NCBI RefSeq assembly: GCF_030403505.1
Contig: NZ_JAUEMJ010000001.1
Span: 805,762 to 869,761, forward strand
Reading direction: 5' to 3'
DNA length: 64,000 nucleotides
Source of the DNA: Glycomyces tritici
Lineage (GTDB): Bacteria > Actinomycetota > Actinomycetes > Mycobacteriales > Micromonosporaceae
Position numbers and translations under genes: made by a program. Shown piece by piece: positions 57,834-64,000 of the stretch (positions are counted from its first letter, which is position 1; each line of letters opens with the position of its first letter). The notes below the pieces were generated by a model. That model was given only the letters and a program-made list of their open reading frames with translations, was not told the origin of the DNA and did not search any database.

Positions 57834-60236
57834 GTGACAACACCCATGCTGGCAGGTGACCGCGGCCTGACGGCCGCCGAGGTGGCCGAACGCGTCGAGG
57901 CCGGAGCCGTCAACGAGGCCAAGCGCCACACCAGTCGACCGCTCTCCGCCATTCTCCGCGCCAACTTCTTCACACCGCTCAACGCCGTCATCGGCGTGCT
58001 CGCCGCGATCGCGATCGGCTTCACCGCGATGGAGGAGGGCCTGTTCGAAGGTCTGAAGCAGGGGCTCTTCGCCGGCGTCATCATCGCCAACATCGCGATC
58101 GGCACCATCCAGGAGCTGCGCGCCAAACGCACCCTCGACAAGCTCTCGCTGATGAACCGCTCGAACGCGAAGGTCCTGCGCGACGGCGAGGTGCAGGAGA
58201 TCGAGCCGCACCGGATCGTCCGCGACGACCTCGTCTACGTCGAACCGGGCGACCGGATCGTCGTGGACGGACCCGTCGTCGAGTCCCGCAACCTCGAGAT
58301 CGACGAGTCGCTGCTCACCGGCGAGGCCGACCCGGTCGCGAAGACCCCCGGCGACGAGGTCCGCTCCGGCTCCTTCGCCGTCGCCGGCACCGGCCTCTTC
58401 CGGGCCGAGCAGATCGGCGCGGAGTCCTACGCCGCCAAGCTCGTCGAGGAGGCCAGCAAGTTCACCCTGGCCCGCTCCGAGCTGCGCGAGGGCATCAACC
58501 GCTTCATCAAGCTCATCAACTGGCTCATCGTCCCGATCGCGCTGCTCCTCATCATCAGCCAGCTCGCCGACGCCGCCAACTGGCGCCAGATCATCGTCCG
58601 CACCGTCGCCGGGATCGTGCCGATGATCCCCGAGGGCCTGGTGCTCCTCACCTCCGTCGCGTTCGCCGTCGGCGTCATCCGCCTCGGCGCGCGCCACGTC
58701 CTCGTGCAGGAGCTCCCCGCCATCGAAGGCCTCGCCCGCACCGACGTGCTGTGCCTCGACAAGACCGGCACCCTCACCGAGGGCGGCATGGACGTCGACG
58801 AGATCCGCCCCATCGACGGCACCGACGCCACCGGCATCAACGCCGCGCTCGCCGCCCTGGCCGCCTCCGACGACAGCCCCAACCCGACCATGCAGGCCGT
58901 CGCCGAGTACCTGCGCGAGCGCGGGGTCGCCGACCCGAACTGGCGCGTCATCGACGTCATGCCGTTCTCCTCGGCCCGCAAGTGGAGCGGTACCCGCTTC
59001 ACCGACAACGGCACCTGGCTCCTCGGCGCGCCGGACATCCTCCTCGAGCAAGGCGACCCCGTCGCCCTCGAAGCGGACATGCTCGCCGCCCAGGGCCTGC
59101 GCGTGCTCGCCCTCGTCACCGCCGAATCCGCCTCCACCACCGGCGGCGTCAGCGGCGTCAAGGCCCAGGCCCTCGTGGTCCTGCGCCAGCGCCTGCGCGA
59201 GACCGCCGCGGCCACCCTGGCGTACTTCAAGGAGCAGGGCGTCAAGGTCAAGATCATCTCCGGCGACTCCCCCGCCGCCGTCGGCGCGGTCGCGGCGCAG
59301 CTGGGCGTGGACGGCTCGGCCGACACGGTCGACGCGCGCCGCCTCCCGGAGGACCCGGAGGAGCTCGCGGACCTGCTCGAGCGGGCCACGATCTTCGGGC
59401 GCGTGAAGCCGCACCAGAAGCAGGCGTTCGTGAAGGCCCTCCAGTCGCGCGGGCACACCGTGGCGATGACCGGCGACGGCGTGAACGACGTACTGGCGCT
59501 CAAGGACGCCGACCTCGGCATCGCGATGGGCTCGGGTTCGGCGGCGGCGCGCTCGGTCGCGCAGGTGGTGCTGCTCGACGACGAGTTCGCTACGCTCCCG
59601 CACGTGGTGGACGAGGGCCGGCGGGTGCTCGGCAACATCGGCCGGGTCTCGAACCTGTTCCTGACGAAGACCGTCTACGCGATCGCGCTCGCGCTGTTCA
59701 TCGCGGTGGGCGCGATCTCGGCGTGGGCCACGGGCAACGACGCGCTGCCGTACCCGTTCCTGCCGATCCACCAGTCGCTCATCAACCTGTTCACGATCGG
59801 GCTCCCGGCGTTCTTCCTGGCGCTCGCGCCCACGTTCGAGCGGGCGCGGCCGAACTTCGTGCGGCGGGTGCTCAAGTTCGCGATCCCGGCCGGCATCTGC
59901 TGCGCGGTGCCCACGTTCGTCGTGTACCTGATGTCGCTGGCGCATGACGGGACCGATTCGCAGCTGCCGCAGACGACGGCGGCGATCACGCTGTTCTGCC
60001 TCGCGCTCACCGCGCTGGCGATCGTGGCGAAGCCGTACGTGTGGTGGAAGGTCCTCCTGGTGGGCGGCTGCGCGGCGGCGTTCGTGACCGTGATCGCGGT
60101 GCCGCCGCTCGCGGCGTTCTACGAGCTGGAGCTGCCGGGCGTGTGGAACACCACAGCGGCGGCGATCGCGGTGGGCTCCGGTGTGGCGGCGCTGCTGTTC
60201 TGGCTGGTCGTGCGCCCCAAGCACCTCAAGGACTAG
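57834..60236 (+). CDS. ctpE: Cation-transporting P-type ATPase, CtpE-like
   Basis: An 800-residue P-type ATPase. The phosphorylated Asp309 lies in CLDKTGTLTEG, with VPMIPEGLVLL in membrane helix 4, TGEADPV in the actuator domain and MTGDGVNDVLALKDADLG in the hinge. The PEGL signature and length fit CtpE of mycobacteria, which transports calcium. No N-terminal metal-binding domain of the copper type is present. The GTG start at 57834 lies seven bases after TAAGCT, so the message may be leaderless. Transport of calcium is inferred from family membership. Confidence 0.92.
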   Translation: MTTPMLAGDRGLTAAEVAERVEAGAVNEAKRHTSRPLSAILRANFFTPLNAVIGVLAAIAIGFTAMEEGLFEGLKQGLFAGVIIANIAIGTIQELRAKRTLDKLSLMNRSNAKVLRDGEVQEIEPHRIVRDDLVYVEPGDRIVVDGPVVESRNLEIDESLLTGEADPVAKTPGDEVRSGSFAVAGTGLFRAEQIGAESYAAKLVEEASKFTLARSELREGINRFIKLINWLIVPIALLLIISQLADAANWRQIIVRTVAGIVPMIPEGLVLLTSVAFAVGVIRLGARHVLVQELPAIEGLARTDVLCLDKTGTLTEGGMDVDEIRPIDGTDATGINAALAALAASDDSPNPTMQAVAEYLRERGVADPNWRVIDVMPFSSARKWSGTRFTDNGTWLLGAPDILLEQGDPVALEADMLAAQGLRVLALVTAESASTTGGVSGVKAQALVVLRQRLRETAAATLAYFKEQGVKVKIISGDSPAAVGAVAAQLGVDGSADTVDARRLPEDPEELADLLERATIFGRVKPHQKQAFVKALQSRGHTVAMTGDGVNDVLALKDADLGIAMGSGSAAARSVAQVVLLDDEFATLPHVVDEGRRVLGNIGRVSNLFLTKTVYAIALALFIAVGAISAWATGNDALPYPFLPIHQSLINLFTIGLPAFFLALAPTFERARPNFVRRVLKFAIPAGICCAVPTFVVYLMSLAHDGTDSQLPQTTAAITLFCLALTALAIVAKPYVWWKVLLVGGCAAAFVTVIAVPPLAAFYELELPGVWNTTAAAIAVGSGVAALLFWLVVRPKHLKD

Positions 60237-60276
60237 CCAGCGGCCATCCGGATTCCCCGGACAGACCCTAGGCTCC

Positions 60277-60307
60277 GGCCCCCGCTACATCCGATGTAGC
60301 GGGGGCC
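60277..60307 (+). terminator. Terminator after the P-type ATPase gene
   Basis: A perfect 14-bp stem (GGCCCCCGCTACAT and its complement) with a CCG loop, 40 bases past the stop. Confidence 0.8.
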
Positions 60308-60368
60308 GTGGCGTTCGCGTAGCGCCTTCTGGATGAGAGCAACTGAGCGAATCATCCAGGAGGCGGAC

Positions 60369-61328
60369 ATGTCGCAGCGCGACCTCGCGATCCGAGCCGA
60401 AGGGCTCGTCAAGCACTTCAAGGACGTCAAGGCGGTCGACGGCGTGGACCTCGAGGTCCCGGCCGGCACGGTCTACGGCGTGCTCGGCCCGAACGGGGCC
60501 GGCAAGACCACCACGGTTCGGATGCTGGCCACCCTGCTGCGTCCGGACGCCGGGAACGCGACCGTGTTCGGCCGCGACCTGATCTCGGACGCCGCCTCGG
60601 TGCGGTCCCAGGTGAGCCTCACCGGGCAGTACGCGTCGCTGGACGAGGACCTGACCGGGCTGGAGAACCTGGTGCTGCTGTCGCGGCTGTACGGCTACGG
60701 GAAGCCGGCGGCGCGGTCGCGCGCCGCCGACCTGCTGGAGGCGTTCGGATTGACCGCCGCCGGCGGCAAGCTGGTGAAGGCGTACTCCGGCGGTATGCGC
60801 CGGCGCCTGGACATCGCGGCCTCGATCATCGTGACGCCGAAGCTCCTGTTCCTGGACGAGCCGACGACGGGTCTGGACCCGCGCAGCCGCAACCAGGTGT
60901 GGGACGTGGTCCGGACGATCGTCGGCGAGGGCACCACGGTGCTGCTGACGACCCAGTACCTCGAGGAGGCCGACCAGCTGGCGAGCCGCATCGCGGTCAT
61001 CGACACCGGCAAGGTCATCGCCGAGGGCACCCCGGGCCAGCTGAAGTCCTCGGTGGGCGCGGGCTCGATCCGGGTGCGGCTGCACCACGCCGACCAGCGC
61101 GAGCACGCGCAGAAGGTGCTCACCGGGGCGCTGGCCGGGGAGGTCGCGTTCGACGACGACCCGGTGGCGCTCACCGCGCGCCTGGCCCCGGGCCAGGACA
61201 CCGCCGAGCAGGGCTCGCACGCCCTCGGCGAGCTGGCCCGCGCCGGCATCCTCGTGGACGACTTCTCGCTCGGCCAGCCGAGCCTGGACGAGGTCTTCCT
61301 CTCGCTCACCAACAAAGTCGACGCCTAA
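60369..61328 (+). CDS. ABC exporter ATP-binding protein (daunorubicin-resistance DrrA family)
   Basis: A 319-residue ATPase. Walker A is [10 protein letters not shown], the signature [10 protein letters not shown], Walker [14 protein letters not shown]; the DrrA-type C-terminal part ends [21 protein letters not shown] precedes ATG 60369; a longer reading adds 12 unlikely residues. It pairs with the permease 30 bases downstream. DrrA-type pairs expel drugs or lipids; no antibiotic cluster lies nearby, so its cargo is unknown. Confidence 0.94.
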   Translation: MSQRDLAIRAEGLVKHFKDVKAVDGVDLEVPAGTVYGVLGPNGAGKTTTVRMLATLLRPDAGNATVFGRDLISDAASVRSQVSLTGQYASLDEDLTGLENLVLLSRLYGYGKPAARSRAADLLEAFGLTAAGGKLVKAYSGGMRRRLDIAASIIVTPKLLFLDEPTTGLDPRSRNQVWDVVRTIVGEGTTVLLTTQYLEEADQLASRIAVIDTGKVIAEGTPGQLKSSVGAGSIRVRLHHADQREHAQKVLTGALAGEVAFDDDPVALTARLAPGQDTAEQGSHALGELARAGILVDDFSLGQPSLDEVFLSLTNKVDA

Positions 61329-61358
61329 CCCCTACGGACTTTCAGGAAGGAACTCGCA

Positions 61359-62216
61359 ATGACTGTCACGCAACCCAACACGAAGTCCGATGTCGACGCT
61401 CCGGCACCGGTCGAGAAGGAGCACCTGCGCCGTCTGCTGGCCACCGGGGAGCGTCCGGCGGCGCCGAGCGCGTTCGCCTCGGCGCGGGCGTTCGCCTGGC
61501 GGGCGATGCTGAAGATCAAGCACGTGCCCGAGCAGGCGTTCGACATCCTGCTGTTCCCGATCATGATGCTGCTGATGTTCACGTACCTGTTCGGCGGCGC
61601 GATCGCCGGCGGCACCGGTGACTACCTGCAGTTCCTGCTGCCGGGCATCATGGTGATGAGCATCGTGATGACCACGATGTACACGGGCATGAGCGTGAAC
61701 ATCGACATCAACAAGGGCGTCTCGGACCGGTTCCGGACGCTGCCGATCTGGCGGGCCGCGCCGATGGTCGGGTACCTGCTGGCGGACGTGTTCCGTTACG
61801 CCGCAGCGGGAGCGGTCATGTTCGGCACCGGTCTGATCATGGGCTACCGGCCCGACGGCGGCGCGGTCGGCGTGCTGCTGGGCGTGGGCCTGCTGCTGCT
61901 GTTCTGCTTCGCGTTCTCGTGGCTGTGGACCTGGCTGGGCCTGATCACGCGGTCGGAGAAGACCGTCATGTCGATCTCGATGTCGATCATGTTCCCGCTG
62001 ACGTTCCTGTCGAACATCATGGTGGACCCGTCGACGATGCCCGGCTGGCTGCAGCCGATCGTCGAGAACACGCCGATCAGCCAGCTGGTCGACGGCGTGC
62101 GGGGCCTGTTCGACGGCAACGTGGACCCCGCTTCGGTGGTCACGACGCTGATCTGGTCGGCCGGTTTCATCGCGGTCTTCGGGTTCCTGACGATCAGGGC
62201 CTACAACCGCAAGTAA
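61359..62216 (+). CDS. ABC-2 type permease (DrrB family)
   Basis: A 285-residue membrane protein with six likely helices after a cytoplasmic N-terminal arm of about 60 residues. The sequence has QFLLPGIMVMSIVMTTMYTGM and the C-terminal FLSNIMVDPSTMPGWLQPI segment typical of DrrB. AGGAAGG precedes the ATG. It ends before a strong 15-bp terminator. Confidence 0.94.
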   Translation: MTVTQPNTKSDVDAPAPVEKEHLRRLLATGERPAAPSAFASARAFAWRAMLKIKHVPEQAFDILLFPIMMLLMFTYLFGGAIAGGTGDYLQFLLPGIMVMSIVMTTMYTGMSVNIDINKGVSDRFRTLPIWRAAPMVGYLLADVFRYAAAGAVMFGTGLIMGYRPDGGAVGVLLGVGLLLLFCFAFSWLWTWLGLITRSEKTVMSISMSIMFPLTFLSNIMVDPSTMPGWLQPIVENTPISQLVDGVRGLFDGNVDPASVVTTLIWSAGFIAVFGFLTIRAYNRK

Positions 62217-62240
62217 CGCTTTACTGCAACAACACCCGGC

Positions 62241-62274
62241 GGGGCCGGGCGGATCCCAGGATCCGCCCGGCCCC
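62241..62274. terminator. Bidirectional terminator after the DrrAB-type operon
   Basis: A perfect 15-bp stem (GGGGCCGGGCGGATC and its complement) with a CCAG loop, followed by TT, between convergent genes. Confidence 0.9.
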
Positions 62275-62282
62275 TTCCGCGT

Positions 62283-64000
62283 TCACAGCTCCCACGGGGG
62301 CGCTTCGGTTTCGGGCCGGTAGACGCAGGCCGATCCGGTGCCGACGGCGGCGCTGAGGTGGCGGGCCAGCGCGGGGTGGACGGTCTCGATCTTCTTGAGG
62401 GTGTTGCGGATGCGGTTGGTGACGCTCTTGCGGGCGCGTTCGGCGTTGTCGCCGAGGCGGCGGGAGCGGCCGCCGAGGCCGGTGGCGGCTTTGAGCTGCT
62501 CGATGAGGGCCTGGCGTTCGGCGTCGAGGCGGGCGGCGCGGGCGTCGTCGCCGAGCGCGGCGGCGGTGTCGATCTGCTCGTCGAGGGATTCGAGGTGGTC
62601 CCGGTAGCGGGCGCGGGCCTCGGCGTCGAGGAGGTCGTCGCCGCCGAGGCGGGCGTCGGCCGTGACCGCTTCGCCGCCTTCGGGGTCCAGCAGATCGACC
62701 GCGCCGACTTCGATGCCCGGCTGCTGGAGGAGCCGGTGCAGGTCGGCGAGGCCTTTGGTGTGCGGGAGGTGGACGCTGCGGCCTTCGTAGCGGAGCGTCC
62801 AGGTGGCGCCTTCGCGGCGGAAGACCGCGCCGGGGGCGGCCGCGGTGCGGCGCTCGGGTTCCGGTGCGGCGGTCTCGGCGAGGGCGCTGCGGGCGGCCTC
62901 GGCCCAGGGCCGGGCGTCGAGCCGCTCGGCCTGCTCGATCGCGGCGGCGAAGTGCGTCGCGGCGCGGGTGCGGTCGCCGGAGGCGGCGGCGAGCACGCCG
63001 AGCCAGTGGCTGATGGGGCCGTGGATGCTGCTGCCCCACAGGGCGACGAGCCATTCGCCTTCGTGGGGTTCGAGTCGTTCGCGCAGTGCCGCGATCGCTT
63101 CGGCGTCCCCTTCGGCGGCGGCGAGTTCGACCTCGAACCGCAGGCGCAGGGAGACCCAGGCGTCGTGCGGGTCGGCCTCGCCGTCGAGACGGGTCTTGGC
63201 CCGGTGGGCCTCGTCGAGGTCGCCGCGGCGGACGGCGCTCAGGGCGGCGAGCAGGTCGGAGTGCCATACCCCGAAGGAGGTCCACCACGAGTCCCGGATC
63301 GGCTCGGGCGCTTCGCCGCGCGCGAACGCCAGCTCCCAGCGGAGGTGGCGCATCATGTGGTCGTTCATGGGGTCGTCGCCGGCGACGGCGTAGGCCTTGT
63401 CGATGCGTTCGGCGGCCGATTCCCAGTGGCCCTGCATGATGTCGATGACCGCGTGGTCGATGTCGGCTCCGCTGTGCCAGCGCTCGGAGTCGCTGTTCTC
63501 GGCGAGGGCGCAGAAGAGGTCGACCTGGGAGCGGAAGGCCGGGTCGCCCTGCTCGAGCATCGCGACCCAGCGCAGGGAGGCGGCGAACAGGCGCATGTCG
63601 ATGTCGCCGGTGCGGCGGGTGATCTCGTCGAGCTCCTCGACGATGACCTGGCGGGTGGCGGCGGTGCCGGGGCCCCAGTCGACCGAGTGCGTGGCCCACA
63701 GTCCGAAGGCGACCTCCTCGTCGTCGCCGGTCTTCCTGGCCGCCATGAGGAACTCGTAGTTCAGCTGCCGGGTCAGCCCGTCGTGGTCGAGGCCGGGGTC
63801 GGGCCGCTTCCCGGTGAGCGCCTCGTACGCGTCGGCCTTCAAGCGGCACAGGAGGTCGACGCGTTCGTTCTGGGGCAGTTCGATGGCGGCGCGGGCGAGC
63901 AGCATCGGCTCGCCGGAGTCGCGGGCCTCGAGGACGGCCTGGTCGTAGAGCCTCCAGGACTCCTCTTCGCGCTGCAGCCATTTGACGGTGCCGGCCAGCT
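62283..64000 (-). CDS. C-terminal part of a large TPR-type regulatory protein (cut at window edge)
   Basis: The reading frame runs from the right-hand window edge to the stop at 62283, giving at least 572 residues. The part seen is a helical repeat region (many AxxxA/W patterns, TPR-like), followed by a domain with FRREGATWTLRYEGRSVHLPHTKG, then a coiled-coil-like DLLDAEARARYRDHLESLDEQIDTA stretch and a C-terminal RKSVTNRIRNTLKKIE block. This tail is known at the end of actinomycete ATPase/TPR regulators (AfsR- or LuxR-like proteins). The N-terminal ATPase or DNA-binding part lies outside the window. The ATG at 63905 is internal, not the start. Confidence 0.8.
   Translation of the reverse strand, partial: LAGTVKWLQREEESWRLYDQAVLEARDSGEPMLLARAAIELPQNERVDLLCRLKADAYEALTGKRPDPGLDHDGLTRQLNYEFLMAARKTGDDEEVAFGLWATHSVDWGPGTAATRQVIVEELDEITRRTGDIDMRLFAASLRWVAMLEQGDPAFRSQVDLFCALAENSDSERWHSGADIDHAVIDIMQGHWESAAERIDKAYAVAGDDPMNDHMMRHLRWELAFARGEAPEPIRDSWWTSFGVWHSDLLAALSAVRRGDLDEAHRAKTRLDGEADPHDAWVSLRLRFEVELAAAEGDAEAIAALRERLEPHEGEWLVALWGSSIHGPISHWLGVLAAASGDRTRAATHFAAAIEQAERLDARPWAEAARSALAETAAPEPERRTAAAPGAVFRREGATWTLRYEGRSVHLPHTKGLADLHRLLQQPGIEVGAVDLLDPEGGEAVTADARLGGDDLLDAEARARYRDHLESLDEQIDTAAALGDDARAARLDAERQALIEQLKAATGLGGRSRRLGDNAERARKSVTNRIRNTLKKIETVHPALARHLSAAVGTGSACVYRPETEAPPWEL

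Overview
The window is about 70% G+C and carries actinomycete hallmarks: a fused E2-E1 2-oxoglutarate dehydrogenase (Kgd), a WhiB1-type regulator, nickel superoxide dismutase, geosmin synthase, a family 2B encapsulin, a HemD/OmpR-type fusion protein and the rpsP-khpA-rimM-trmD / rplS-lepB-rnhB order. A spore-forming or filamentous actinobacterium is likely. A Glycomyces/Stackebrandtia-like genome is my guess, from general resemblance only.

Layout. 0-3.2 kb: endonuclease V, an acidic small protein, an NAD-dependent epimerase and a membrane protein. 3.3-8.7 kb (minus strand): nitrite-assimilation operon (NasB-like flavoprotein, NirB, NirD, HemD-OmpR fusion). 9.0-16.7 kb (mostly plus strand): a terpenoid nanocompartment locus with geosmin synthase, a proline/histidine-rich exported protein, a DUF4239 membrane protein, a family 2B encapsulin shell, a prenyl diphosphate synthase (its presumed cargo), a tandem-repeat coupling element that may encode a 53-residue basic peptide, and IspH. 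17-22.6 kb: DUF1349 protein, secreted hydrolase, assimilatory nitrate reductase and nitrate transporter. Nitrate reductase and nitrite reductase genes therefore lie on opposite sides of the terpenoid locus, and both carry the same AATGTTTC-N5-TGCTAAGT element upstream. 22.8-31.4 kb: ABC exporter, RsmI, Mrr-like membrane nuclease, HtrA protease, a two-component system and an anti-sigma antagonist. 31.7-38.9 kb: Kgd and a sugar ABC importer. 39-44.8 kb: oxidoreductase, Ni-SOD, RsbW-like kinase, WhiB1 with a long upstream region, a lipid kinase. 45-48.5 kb: assimilatory sulfate reduction operon with a cysteine-containing leader peptide. 48.7-57.7 kb: PdtaS-like kinase and a translation/secretion housekeeping block. 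57.8-64 kb: CtpE-like P-type ATPase, DrrAB-type exporter, and the 3' part of a large TPR regulator.

How it fits together. IspH makes the C5 precursors, the prenyl synthase lengthens them, and geosmin synthase cyclises the C15 product; the encapsulin probably houses the prenyl synthase. Polyprenyl transferase/family 2B pairing is known; the coupling array and the arrangement with geosmin synthase are what deserve attention. Several tandem repeats in the window (25, 33, 47 and about 14 bp units) begin exactly at stop or start codons, which suggests a common mechanism at gene boundaries. Other regulatory signals worth attention are a perfect TTGTGAA-N4-TTCACAA palindrome upstream of whiB1 and a tRNA-His remnant beside a 25-bp repeat array.
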